From assembly GCF_014656295.1 (NCBI RefSeq), contig NZ_BNCD01000001.1:434001-498000 (forward strand): a stretch of 64,000 bases of DNA, given 5' to 3'. Positions 25,248 through 33,606 of the stretch are shown here, in pieces. This DNA is from Streptomyces sulfonofaciens (GTDB lineage Bacteria > Actinomycetota > Actinomycetes > Streptomycetales > Streptomycetaceae). Every line of letters starts with the position of its first letter. Within the stretch, counting starts at the first letter, position 1. The position numbers and the translations under genes were made by a program. Below the pieces are notes generated by a model. The model saw only the letters and a program-made list of their open reading frames with translations. It searched no databases and was not told the origin of the DNA.

Positions 25248-26603
25248 ATGCCCATGACACAGGCTCCCGCGGCGGCCGACCGCGCCTCACAGAAGCCGCA
25301 CCGACGGCACGATCGAGAGATCCTCGCGCTCGCCCTCCCCGCCTTCGGTGCCCTCGTCGCCGAGCCTCTGTTCGTCATGGCGGACAGCGCCATCGTGGGC
25401 CACCTCGGCACCAGTCAACTGGCCGGGCTCGGCGTCTCCTCCGCCCTGCTTACCACCGCGGTCAGCGTCTTCGTCTTCCTCGCCTACGCCACCACCGCCG
25501 CCGTAGCCCGCCGGGTCGGCGCCGGGGACCTCCAGGCCGCCGTCCGCCAGGGGGTGGACGGCATCTGGCTCGCCCTGATCCTCGGCGCCGCCGTCATCCT
25601 CGTCGTCCTGCCCACCGCGCCCGCACTCGTGGAGGTCTTCGGCGCCTCACCGACCGCGGCCCCGTACGCCACGACCTATCTGCGGATCTCCTCCCTCGGC
25701 ATCCCCGCCATGCTGGTCGTGCTGGCCGCCACCGGTGTCCTACGCGGTCTCCAGGACACCCGCACCCCGCTCTACGTCGCCATCGCAGGCTTCGTCGCCA
25801 ACGGCGTCCTCAACGCCGCCCTGGTCTACGGCGCCGGCCTCGGTATCGCCGGGTCCGCCTGGGGGACCGTGATCGCGCAGTGCGGCATGGCGGCCGTCTA
25901 CCTCACGGTCGTGGTCCGCGGCGCCCGGCGGCATGGCGCCTCGCTGCGGCCCGACGCCGCAGGCATACGCGCCTGCGCCACCGCAGGCGCTCCCCTGCTC
26001 ATCCGTACGCTCTCGCTCCGGGCCATCCTGATGATCGCCACCGCGGTCGCCGCACGGCTGGGAGACGCCGATATCGCCGCCCACCAGATCGTCCAGTCGC
26101 TCTGGAGCCTGCTCGCCTTCGCTCTCGACGCCATAGCCATCGCCGGGCAGGCGATCATAGGCCGCTACCTGGGAGCGGCCGACACCCGCGGAGCCCGTGA
26201 CGCCTGCCGCCGGATGGTGCAGTGGGGAATCGCCTCCGGAGTGGTGCTCGGCCTGCTGGTGATCGTGGCCAGGCCGCTGTTCCTTCCCCTCTTCACCTCG
26301 GACGCCGCCGTCAGGAACACCGCGCTGCCCGCCCTGGTGATGATTGCCGTATCGCAGCCGATCTGCGGGATCGTCTTCGTCCTGGACGGCGTACTGATGG
26401 GCGCGGGGGACGGGCCTTACCTGGCCGGAGCCATGCTGGTCACCTTGGCCGTCTTCACACCCGCGGCTCTTCTGGTGCCCGTCCTCGACGGGGGGCTGAC
26501 CGCCCTCTGGGGAGCCATGACGTTGATGATGGTGGTGCGGATGCTGACGCTGTGGCTCCGCTCCCGCTCCGGACGCTGGATGGTCACCGGCGCCGCACGC
26601 TGA
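25248..26603 (+). CDS. MATE-family multidrug/metabolite exporter
   Basis: A 451-residue protein with ~12 TM helices in two MatE repeats. Typical segments are EILALALPAFGALVAEPLFVMADSAIVGHLG, RGLQDTRTPLYVAI, and the second-repeat counterpart AHQIVQSLWSLLAFALDAIAIAGQAIIGRYLGA, in pieces. It would export cationic compounds using a Na+ or H+ gradient. The ATG at 25248 is favoured because GGAAG lies 9 bases upstream; a second ATG is two codons later. It is divergent from dnaB. Its downstream gap (26604-26914) holds a parS site and a shared terminator, with nothing else recognised. Confidence 0.93.
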   Translation: MPMTQAPAAADRASQKPHRRHDREILALALPAFGALVAEPLFVMADSAIVGHLGTSQLAGLGVSSALLTTAVSVFVFLAYATTAAVARRVGAGDLQAAVRQGVDGIWLALILGAAVILVVLPTAPALVEVFGASPTAAPYATTYLRISSLGIPAMLVVLAATGVLRGLQDTRTPLYVAIAGFVANGVLNAALVYGAGLGIAGSAWGTVIAQCGMAAVYLTVVVRGARRHGASLRPDAAGIRACATAGAPLLIRTLSLRAILMIATAVAARLGDADIAAHQIVQSLWSLLAFALDAIAIAGQAIIGRYLGAADTRGARDACRRMVQWGIASGVVLGLLVIVARPLFLPLFTSDAAVRNTALPALVMIAVSQPICGIVFVLDGVLMGAGDGPYLAGAMLVTLAVFTPAALLVPVLDGGLTALWGAMTLMMVVRMLTLWLRSRSGRWMVTGAAR

Positions 26604-26753
26604 TCTTTCGCCAACACCGTCCACAGGGCACCGCGCGCCGACCTCCGATGGAACCGATCGCAGAACACCGCGGGCTGACCTTTCAGCGGCACCATGCGCT
26701 GAGCACACCGCACCGAGTCCCACCGTCTCGCTCCGTCCGTACACCTCAAGCAT

Positions 26754-26767
26754 GTTTCACGTGAAAC
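26754..26767. other. parS: parS centromere site
   Basis: A perfect GTTTCACGTGAAAC in the gap between the convergent MATE and rplI genes. Confidence 0.93.
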
Positions 26768-26839
26768 ACCGCCATCGGACGCAGAGGGGACGGAACACAC
26801 CACAAGCCCGGCCTCGGTTCTGTGCACCGGGACAGCGAA

Positions 26840-26867
26840 GGGGCCGCACCCTCACGGATGCGGCCCC
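26840..26867. terminator. Terminator hairpin shared by rplI operon and MATE gene
   Basis: GGGGCCGCA and TGCGGCCCC pair over a 10-base loop, 48 bases beyond the rplI stop, in the gap between convergent genes. Confidence 0.75.
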
Positions 26868-26914
26868 TGACGCGCTGTCTCGCCGCGCTCTATCGCTCTG
26901 CCCAGCGCCTGCGC

Positions 26915-27361
26915 TCAGGCAGCGACCACCTCGACGGTGACCTGAGCGGCCACCTCGGGGTGCAGACGCACGGACGTCGCATGCGCGCCCAGCGTCTTGA
27001 TCGGCGAGCCCAGCTCCACACGGCGCTTGTCGACCTCGGGACCGCCGGCGGCCTTGATCGCCGAGGCGACATCGGCCGGGGTGACGGAACCGAAGAGGCG
27101 TCCGGCGTCGCCGGAACGCACGGCCAGACGGACCTTCACAGCCTCAAGCCGGGCCTTGATCTCGTTGGCCTGCTCGATGGTCGCGATCTCGTGGATCTTA
27201 CGAGCACGACGGATCTGCTCGACGTCCTTCTCGCCGCCCTTGGTCCAGCGGATCGCGAACTTCCGCGGGATCAGGTAGTTGCGAGCGTAACCGTCCTTGA
27301 CGTCGACGACATCGCCGGCGGCGCCGAGGCCCGAGACCTCATGGGTAAGGATGATCTTCAT
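26915..27361 (-). CDS. rplI: 50S ribosomal protein L9
   Basis: A 148-residue L9. The N-terminal rRNA-binding domain ([33 protein letters not shown], in pieces) is joined by a long helix to the C-terminal domain ([16 protein letters not shown]). It is the last gene of the rpsF-ssb-rpsR-rplI operon, 18 bases after rpsR. Confidence 0.98.
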   Translation of the reverse strand: MKIILTHEVSGLGAAGDVVDVKDGYARNYLIPRKFAIRWTKGGEKDVEQIRRARKIHEIATIEQANEIKARLEAVKVRLAVRSGDAGRLFGSVTPADVASAIKAAGGPEVDKRRVELGSPIKTLGAHATSVRLHPEVAAQVTVEVVAA

Positions 27362-27379
27362 CAGTAGGTCACCCTTTCC

Positions 27380-27616
27380 TTAACGCGCGGTGGAGGTGTA
27401 CGGCAGCAGCGCCATCTCACGGCTGTTCTTGACGGCCGTGGCGACGTCACGCTGGTGCTGCGTGCAGTTGCCGGTCACGCGGCGGGCACGGATCTTGCCG
27501 CGGTCGGAAATGAACTTCCGCAGCATGTTCGTGTCCTTGTAGTCCACGTACGTGACCTTGTCCTTGCAGAATGCGCAGACCTTTTTCTTGGGCTTGCGCA
27601 CAGGCGGCTTCGCCAT
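27380..27616 (-). CDS. rpsR: 30S ribosomal protein S18
   Basis: A 78-residue S18 that contacts S6 in the platform of the small subunit. It has the conserved [17 protein letters not shown] and [25 protein letters not shown] pair and a later CTQH suggest a zinc-ribbon (C+) version. Streptomyces usually carry a second zinc-independent copy elsewhere. Confidence 0.98.
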   Translation of the reverse strand: MAKPPVRKPKKKVCAFCKDKVTYVDYKDTNMLRKFISDRGKIRARRVTGNCTQHQRDVATAVKNSREMALLPYTSTAR

Positions 27617-27658
27617 GGTGTTTCTCCTGTGTGATCAAGAAGTGTGGGGTACGGGCCC

Positions 27659-28246
27659 TTAGAAGGGGGGCTCGTCCGAGTAGCCGCCGCCGCTGCTGGA
27701 GCCACCGCCCCAGCCGCCGCCACCGCCGCCCTGGCCACCGCCGGCCGGCGCTCCGGTCGCCCAGGGGTCGTCGGCAGGCGCGCCGCCGCCACCCTGCTGA
27801 CCGCCACCGGGGCCACCGCCCCAGCCGCCGCCCTGCTGGCCGCCACCGCCGCCGCCCCCGTAACCACCCTGGCCGCTGCGGCCGGTGGTCTTGGTGACCT
27901 TGGCCGTGGCGTTGCGCAGGCTCGCCCCGACCTCTTCGACGTCGAGCTCGTAGACCGTGCGCTTGACGCCCTCCCGGTCTTCGTACGACCGCTGCTTCAG
28001 CCGGCCCTGCACGATGACGCGCATGCCCCTCTGGAGCGATTCGGCGACGTTCTCCGCCGCCTGGCGCCAGACCGAGCAGGTGAGGAAGAGGCTCTCGCCG
28101 TCCCGCCACTCATTGGTCTGACGGTCGAAGGTACGCGGGGTGGACGCGACACGGAACTTCGCGACCGCCGCACCGGAAGGGGTGAAGCGCAGCTCGGGGT
28201 CGTCGACAAGATTGCCGACGACCGTGATGACGGTCTCGCCTGCCAT
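27659..28246 (-). CDS. ssb: Single-stranded DNA-binding protein
   Basis: A 195-residue SSB. The OB fold ([60 protein letters not shown]) occupies residues ~1-115. A long Gly/Gln-rich linker follows, ending in the acidic tip DEPPF that recruits replication partners. The gene order between rpsF and rpsR is the classic one. The GGA/GGT-rich linker is low-complexity DNA. Confidence 0.98.
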   Translation of the reverse strand: MAGETVITVVGNLVDDPELRFTPSGAAVAKFRVASTPRTFDRQTNEWRDGESLFLTCSVWRQAAENVAESLQRGMRVIVQGRLKQRSYEDREGVKRTVYELDVEEVGASLRNATAKVTKTTGRSGQGGYGGGGGGGQQGGGWGGGPGGGQQGGGGAPADDPWATGAPAGGGQGGGGGGWGGGSSSGGGYSDEPPF

Positions 28247-28319
28247 GGGGAACCTCTCGGCGGGTTTGCTGCTGGCTTGTGCTGCTACTCGGTGCCCGAG
28301 CGCCGCTGAGCCGTCCGGC

Positions 28320-28610
28320 TCAGTGCGTCTCGGGACGGAGGACCTTGGTCCGGAGGACCGACTCGTTCAGGTTCATCTGGCGGTCGAGCTCCTTGACGAC
28401 CGCAGGCTCGGCCTGCAGGTCGATGACCGAGTAGATGCCCTCGGGCTTCTTCTTGATCTCGTACGAGAGACGACGACGGCCCCAGGTGTCGACCTTCTCG
28501 ACCTTGCCGTTGCCCTCGCGGACGACGGACAGGAAGGTCTCGATCAGCGGGGAGACAGCGCGCTCCTCGAGATCGGGGTCGAGGATGACCATCACCTCGT
28601 AATGACGCAT
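28320..28610 (-). CDS. rpsF: 30S ribosomal protein S6
   Basis: A 96-residue S6 starting [17 protein letters not shown], with a strong AAAGGAGG ribosome-binding site 8 bases before the ATG. A much longer upstream frame is spurious. It heads the S6-SSB-S18-L9 operon. The 292 bases upstream, shared with the divergent membrane-protein gene, must hold both promoters, but no convincing -35/-10 pair was assigned. Confidence 0.98.
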   Translation of the reverse strand: MRHYEVMVILDPDLEERAVSPLIETFLSVVREGNGKVEKVDTWGRRRLSYEIKKKPEGIYSVIDLQAEPAVVKELDRQMNLNESVLRTKVLRPETH

Positions 28611-28902
28611 GTGTAACCCACCTCCTTTGGACTCAGCGGCCACGGTCGTTCCGTGGCAGGAGGGTCGTGATGCGTACGCACCGGTTTCTGCGAGTAAATC
28701 AGCCGCCACTGACATCGCCATGCCGACTGGATGTCCCGCGGGGGAGTACCCGGGCCATGGCCTGGGCAGACACCGATGCAGACGGTACAGCCTACCCGTA
28801 CACCGGCTTCCGGTTGAAATCCGGCACCGGCGACCCGCAGTCTGTATCCGACGGGTGTGTATGGCACTACGATGCGCTGCTCTCTTGCGGGAGGTGCCCT
28901 CC

Positions 28903-29217
28903 ATGGCACATGCAATGCGGTCAAACGCCGTTTCGTCCCTCCTCTCCACGGACGGCAAGCCCCACCCCCTCCAGGACACCCTGCTCGTGGTGACGCTGGT
29001 CCTGGGAGCGACCGCGGCCATTTCCTCGATCTTCACCGGGCTCCACCTGCTCAGTTCCTGGACGGGGCTGATCGGGGTGCTCACGGGTGGCTACGGGCAG
29101 TTCATCTCCGAGACGACGCGGGCCCGCTTCGGGCTGATCCTCGGCATGGGGGCGGCCGCGGTCGGCCTCCTCATCGGCATGGCGCACGGCGGCCTCTTCG
29201 GCGGCCTCATCGGCTGA
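28903..29217 (+). CDS. Small membrane protein of unknown function
   Basis: A 104-residue protein with GGGAGG 9 bases before the ATG. Hydrophobic segments [36 protein letters not shown] and [23 protein letters not shown] suggest three short TM helices, with a Gly-rich end. It is divergent from rpsF. I do not recognise a family with known function; similar proteins occur at this position in streptomycetes. Confidence 0.78.
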   Translation: MAHAMRSNAVSSLLSTDGKPHPLQDTLLVVTLVLGATAAISSIFTGLHLLSSWTGLIGVLTGGYGQFISETTRARFGLILGMGAAAVGLLIGMAHGGLFGGLIG

Positions 29218-29375
29218 CCGCCGCTTTGGGCAGGTGCCCTCCGCTCCGCCCCGGCACAGCGGTGGAGCGAGGTCCGGCATGCCCGGACAAGGCGCTTACC
29301 GGGCGCAGTAGGCTTCGGCGCGAGAGCCGGAGCCCCTGACCCCATGGGGACACACCAGCCCAAGGAGCGTCCCGA

Positions 29376-30497
29376 ATGAGCCTGACGTTGAGGACCATCA
29401 GTCGTGAGCAGCATCTGGCCCACATCCAGAGCCTGCCCGCGGCCAGTCACATGCAGGTTCCGGCCTGGGCCGACGTCAAGGCGGAGTGGCGCGCGGAGAA
29501 CCTGGGGTGGTTCGACGACAGAACGAATGAGCTGGTCGGTAGCGGTCTGGTGCTGTACCGGCAGTTGCCCAAGATCAAGCGGTACCTCGCCTATCTGCCC
29601 GAGGGTCCGGTGATCAACTGGTATGCGCCGAACCTCGACGAGTGGCTGCGGCCGATGCTCGCGCACCTCAAGCAGCAGGGCGCGTTCTCGGTGAAAATGG
29701 GGCCGCCGGTGGTGATCCGGCGCTGGGACGCCGCCTCGATCAAGCAGGGCATCCAGAGCCCGGACGTCAAGAGGCTGCGGGACATCGAGGCGGACGTCAT
29801 CGAGCCGCGCGCCTTCGAGGTCGCCGACCGGCTGCGGCGCATGGGCTGGCAGCAGGGCGAGGACGGCGGCGCCGGCTTCGGCGACGTACAGCCCCGCTAC
29901 GTCTTCCAGGTGCCGCTGGCGAACCGCTCCCTGGAAGAGGTCCACAAGAACTTCAACCAGTTGTGGCGACGCAACATCAAGAAGGCCGAGAAGGCGGGAG
30001 TCGAGGTCGTCCAGGGCGGCTACGACGATCTCGCCGAATGGCAGCGGCTCTACGAGATCACGGCCGAGCGGGACCGCTTCCGGCCCAGGCCCCTCGGATA
30101 CTTCCAGCGGATGTGGACCGCGCTGAACACCGAGGACCCCAACCGCATGCGGCTGTACTTCGCGCGGCACAACGGGGTGAACCTGTCCGCCGCGACCATG
30201 CTGGTCGTGGGCGGGCACGTCTGGTACTCCTACGGGGCGTCCGACAACATCGGGCGCGAGGTGCGACCGTCGAACGCGATGCAGTGGCGGATGCTGCGCG
30301 ACGCCTACGCACTCGGCGCGACCGTCTACGACCTCCGGGGAATCAGCGACTCCCTGGACGAGGCCGACCATCTCTTCGGACTGATCCAGTTCAAGGTGGG
30401 CACGGGTGGGCAGGCTGCCGAGTACCTCGGCGAATGGGACTTCCCACTCAACAAACTGCTGCACAAGGCGCTCGACATATACATGTCGCGCCGCTGA
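29376..30497 (+). CDS. FemX/FemABX-type peptidoglycan-bridge aminoacyltransferase (copy 2)
   Basis: A 373-residue FemABX enzyme, paralogue of the gene at 10609-11727. It carries the same landmarks: AYLPEGPVINWYAPNLDEWL, VKMGPPVVIRRWD, QPRYVFQVPLANRSLEEVHKNFNQLWRRNIKKAEKAGVEVV (in pieces), WYSYGASDNIGREVRPSNAMQWRML, YDLRGISDSLDEADHLFGLIQFKVG, and a C-terminal DIYMSRR. It is predicted to attach the first amino acid of the cross-bridge onto lipid II from charged tRNA, on the cytoplasmic side. The adjacent alanine-racemase-like gene and conserved oriC-region position suggest this is the housekeeping copy. Confidence 0.92.
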   Translation: MSLTLRTISREQHLAHIQSLPAASHMQVPAWADVKAEWRAENLGWFDDRTNELVGSGLVLYRQLPKIKRYLAYLPEGPVINWYAPNLDEWLRPMLAHLKQQGAFSVKMGPPVVIRRWDAASIKQGIQSPDVKRLRDIEADVIEPRAFEVADRLRRMGWQQGEDGGAGFGDVQPRYVFQVPLANRSLEEVHKNFNQLWRRNIKKAEKAGVEVVQGGYDDLAEWQRLYEITAERDRFRPRPLGYFQRMWTALNTEDPNRMRLYFARHNGVNLSAATMLVVGGHVWYSYGASDNIGREVRPSNAMQWRMLRDAYALGATVYDLRGISDSLDEADHLFGLIQFKVGTGGQAAEYLGEWDFPLNKLLHKALDIYMSRR

Positions 30498-30656
30498 GCA
30501 CAGCAGGAGTCGGCACCCGGCCCACAAGGCCCCCGGCGGCGGTGACCGAGGCCACCGGAGCAAACGAGGGTCACGTCGGCTTTCCGGCGTATCCGGCAGA
30601 ATTTCCGTCCATACATGTCATACACCGCAGACACGAGAAGGGTTCCGGGACCGGCC

Positions 30657-31691
30657 ATGGCGCTCACGCTGTACGTCGACACCGCGCGCTGGCGGGCACA
30701 TCACAAGCACGTGCTGGAGCAGTTCCCCGGGCTGGTCCCGGTCTGCAAGGGCAATGGCTACGGCTTCGGTCACGAACGTCTCGCGGAAGAGGCGACACGC
30801 TTCGGCTCGGACGTCCTCGCCGTCGGTACCACCTACGAGGCGGCCCGGATCAAGGACTGGTTCAGTGGTGACCTGCTGGTGCTCACGCCCTTCCGCCGCG
30901 GTGAGGAGCCGGTACCGCTGCCCGACCGGGTCATCAGGTCCGTCTCGTCCGTGGACGGGGTGCACGGCCTCGTCGGTGCCCGCGTCGTCATCGAGGTCAT
31001 GTCGTCGATGAAGCGGCACGGTGTGAACGAGCGCGACCTCCCGCTGCTGCACGCGGCCATCGAGGACGTCCGGCTGGAGGGGTTCGCGATCCACCTGCCG
31101 CTGGACCGCACCGACGGCTCCGACGCCGTCGAGGAGGTCATCGGCTGGATGGACCGGCTTCGCGCGGCCCGGCTGCCGCTGCATACCATGTTCGTCAGCC
31201 ATCTCAAGGCGATGGAGCTGGCCCGCCTCCAGCAGCAGTTCCCGCAGACCCGCTTCCGCGCCCGGATCGGCACCCGGCTCTGGCTCGGGGACCACGAGGC
31301 GACCGAGTACCGCGGTGCCGTCCTCGATGTCACCCGGGTCGCCAAGGGCGACCGCTTCGGCTACCGGCAGCAGAGGGCCGCCTCCGACGGCTACCTGGTG
31401 GTGGTCGCGGGCGGTACGTCGCACGGGGTGGGCCTGGAAGCGCCGAAGGCCCTGCACGGCGTGATGCCGCGTGCCAAGGGCGTCGCCCGCGCCGGCCTGG
31501 CGACGGTCAACCGCAACCTCTCCCCGTTCGTCTGGGCGGGCAAGCAGCGTTGGTTCGCCGAGCCGCCGCACATGCAGGTGTCCATCCTGTTCGTGCCGGC
31601 CGAGGGCTCCCCGGAGCCCAAGGTGGGCGATGAGCTGGTGGCCCATCTGCGGCACACCACGACGCAGTTCGACCGGCTGGTCGACCGGTAA
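30657..31691 (+). CDS. Alanine-racemase-like PLP barrel protein
   Basis: About 344 residues from the ATG at 30657; an ATG 14 codons upstream is also open. The start LYVDTARWRAHHKHVLEQFPGLVPVCKGNGYGFG has the PLP-lysine motif of alanine racemase (KGNGYGFG compared with KANAYGHG). The sequence RARIGTRLWLGD and the C-terminal PKVGDELVAHLRHTTTQFDRL are diverged from true Alr. The normal MD catalytic-domain motif reads MQVSILFVP, so racemase activity is uncertain. It follows FemX copy 2 by ~160 bases on the same strand. A role in supplying or sensing D-Ala or bridge amino acids is inference. Confidence 0.82.
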   Translation: MALTLYVDTARWRAHHKHVLEQFPGLVPVCKGNGYGFGHERLAEEATRFGSDVLAVGTTYEAARIKDWFSGDLLVLTPFRRGEEPVPLPDRVIRSVSSVDGVHGLVGARVVIEVMSSMKRHGVNERDLPLLHAAIEDVRLEGFAIHLPLDRTDGSDAVEEVIGWMDRLRAARLPLHTMFVSHLKAMELARLQQQFPQTRFRARIGTRLWLGDHEATEYRGAVLDVTRVAKGDRFGYRQQRAASDGYLVVVAGGTSHGVGLEAPKALHGVMPRAKGVARAGLATVNRNLSPFVWAGKQRWFAEPPHMQVSILFVPAEGSPEPKVGDELVAHLRHTTTQFDRLVDR

Positions 31692-31757
31692 GCCGGCGGC
31701 GGGCCCTTTCTGGGTATCCGCTACGTGTCCGTGCGCCCGCCTCCCTTGCGGCCTCCT

Positions 31758-31777
31758 GCACGCCCGTAGGGGCGTGC
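31758..31777. terminator. Hairpin between convergent genes
   Basis: GCACGCCC and GGGCGTGC flank GTAG, between the Alr-like gene (+) and the GT87 gene (-). Confidence 0.55.
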
Positions 31778-31809
31778 CCACAGGGGTGCGCCCGCCAAGG
31801 CCCCGCCGC

Positions 31810-33348
31810 TCACTCCCACCGGTGCCCCTCCGCGGCCTCCGGCGGGTTGTTCCCCCAGTGCACCGACGGCCCTCCTACCGGAGGGGCTCCTGCCGCGTGT
31901 GCCGCATGCCTGGGCGGGTGGGCGGCCTGGCCGAGGACGAAGACGTCCTCGGCCCCGTCCAGCACACCGCCCGAGGGATCGTCGTCGCCGGAGCGCCGCA
32001 CCGGATCCCGCTCGGGCAGCAGTACGTCACGCACCACCACCGCACAGAGGTAGAGGGTGCCCAGCAGGTGCACGGCGATGGCCAGGTGGTACCCGTCGGT
32101 GGGCAGGCCGCGGTGCTTGTCGCCGCTGGTCGTGTAGGCGAGGTACATCCAGATACCCAGGAAGTACGCCGTCTCGCAGGCCTGCCAGATCAGGAAGTCC
32201 CGCCAGCGGGGGCGGGCCAGCGCCGCCAGGGGGATCAGCCACAGCACGTACTGCGGTGAGTAGACCTTGTTCGTCAGGATGAAGGCGGCCACCACCAGGA
32301 GGGCCAACTGGGCGAAGCGGGGCCTGCGGGGAGCGGTGAAGGTCAGGGCCGCGATGCCCGCGCAGGCCGCCGCCATCAGCACCATGGCGAGGGTGTTCAC
32401 GGTGTCGGTGCCCAGCGGACTGCTCATCCGCTGGGACAGGATCAGCCAGAAGGATCCGAAGTCCACGCCGCGCTCCTGGCTGAACGTGTAGAACTTCGCC
32501 CAGCCCTCCGGGGCCAGCAGCAGCACCGGAAGGTTCACCGCCAGCCACGCCACGGCCGCGCCCGTGACCGCGATCCGGTACTGGCGCCAGGCGCCTGCCC
32601 GCCAGCACAGCAGGAGCAGCGGCCCCAGCAGCAGCGCGGGATAGAGCTTGGCAGCGGTCGCCAGGCCCAGCAGCACACCGAACGCCAGCGAGCGCTCACG
32701 GGCCCACATCAGCATCGCCCCGGCCGTGAGGGCCACGGCGAGCAGGTCCCAGTTGATGGTGGCGGTCAGGGCCAGGGCGGGCGCCAGAGCGACCAGCAGG
32801 CCGTCCCAGGGGCGGCGCCGGTGGGTGCGGGTGACGCAGACGGCGACGAAGGCCGCGCAGACCATCAGCATCCCGGCGTTGACCAGCCAGTACACCTGCT
32901 CCCGGTGCTGCATGGTGCCGCCACCCGGAGTGAGCCAGGAAGCCGCCTCCATGAACACTCCGGTGAGGACCGGATACTCAAGGTAGTCCATATCGCCGGA
33001 CAGCCGGTCGAAGTACGGCACGAGGCCGTCGGCGAAGCCCCGACCCTGGTAGAGGTGGGGGACATCGGAGTAGCAGGCATGGGTGTACTGGGAGCTGGCC
33101 CCGAAGAACCAGGCACCGTCGTAGCACGGGAACTTCTGCACCATGCCCAGCGCGAACATCCCCAGCATCACCAGCGCGATGACCCGCACCGGAGTCCACC
33201 AGGACGCTCCCCGAAGCGCCCGTAGCCCCATGGGACCGCCGAGCAGCTCACTGCCGGCCGCAGCGACCTCGTCCTCCCTGGTCGGCCGCACGGCCTCCGG
33301 CTGCTGGACGCTCGTGGGCATCATCTCTGCACTGGGCATGCCGCCCAT
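31810..33348 (-). CDS. Membrane glycosyltransferase, GT87 family
   Basis: A 512-residue integral membrane protein with ~10 TM helices. The pattern is the DUF2029/GT87 one: a first TM (VRVIALVMLGMFALGMV), a large acidic extracytoplasmic loop (YLEYPVLTGVF), INWDLLAVALTAGAMLMW, LATAAKLYPALLLGPLLLLC, and a late YSPQYVLWLIPLAAL. GT87 enzymes in actinobacteria (PimE-like mannosyltransferases) use polyprenyl-phosphate sugars on the outer face of the membrane. The exact sugar is unknown. The C-terminal ~60 residues are polar and probably cytoplasmic. It lies convergent with the Alr-like gene. Confidence 0.85.
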   Translation of the reverse strand: MGGMPSAEMMPTSVQQPEAVRPTREDEVAAAGSELLGGPMGLRALRGASWWTPVRVIALVMLGMFALGMVQKFPCYDGAWFFGASSQYTHACYSDVPHLYQGRGFADGLVPYFDRLSGDMDYLEYPVLTGVFMEAASWLTPGGGTMQHREQVYWLVNAGMLMVCAAFVAVCVTRTHRRRPWDGLLVALAPALALTATINWDLLAVALTAGAMLMWARERSLAFGVLLGLATAAKLYPALLLGPLLLLCWRAGAWRQYRIAVTGAAVAWLAVNLPVLLLAPEGWAKFYTFSQERGVDFGSFWLILSQRMSSPLGTDTVNTLAMVLMAAACAGIAALTFTAPRRPRFAQLALLVVAAFILTNKVYSPQYVLWLIPLAALARPRWRDFLIWQACETAYFLGIWMYLAYTTSGDKHRGLPTDGYHLAIAVHLLGTLYLCAVVVRDVLLPERDPVRRSGDDDPSGGVLDGAEDVFVLGQAAHPPRHAAHAAGAPPVGGPSVHWGNNPPEAAEGHRWE

Positions 33349-33364
33349 CCTGCCGTACGCGTCC

Positions 33365-33537
33365 GGGGAACCCTAAGAAGCCCGGAGAGGGGCCGCGGCA
33401 AGAGCCGTCAGCGCCGGGAAGGAACCGCGAAGAAGGGGGGCAGGGGGAAGGCAGGGGGAGGGCAGGAGGAGCGCGAACAGGACGGGAGGCCGGAAAAGGA
33501 GCGGGCGGTCGGACTGGCGGAAGGAGCCGGGAACGGG
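33365..33537. other. Purine-rich non-coding tract
   Basis: About 170 bases on the + strand are predominantly G and A (AGGGGGG and GGAAGG runs) between the PBP terminator and the GT87 start. Frames here are shadows. The GT87 promoter should lie at its left end, but none is assignable. Confidence 0.6.
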
Positions 33538-33568
33538 ACGAGGGCCGCCCCAGGGGGACGGCCCTCGT
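33538..33568 (-). terminator. Terminator of the PBP gene, abutting parS
   Basis: ACGAGGGCCG and CGGCCCTCGT pair across an 11-base loop. Read in the PBP direction, the hairpin comes right after the parS site, sharing two bases with it. Confidence 0.7.
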
Positions 33569-33580
33569 TTCACGTGAAAC
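33567..33580. other. parS: parS centromere site
   Basis: A perfect GTTTCACGTGAAAC between the PBP stop codon and its terminator stem. Confidence 0.93.
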
Positions 33581-33606
33581 ACCGGCTACTGCCGGCCATC
33601 ACCGGC

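Noticed and set aside
28611..28902. Specific promoters for the rpsF operon
   Set aside because: Candidate boxes had poor matches or spacing of 18-19 bases, so none was called.
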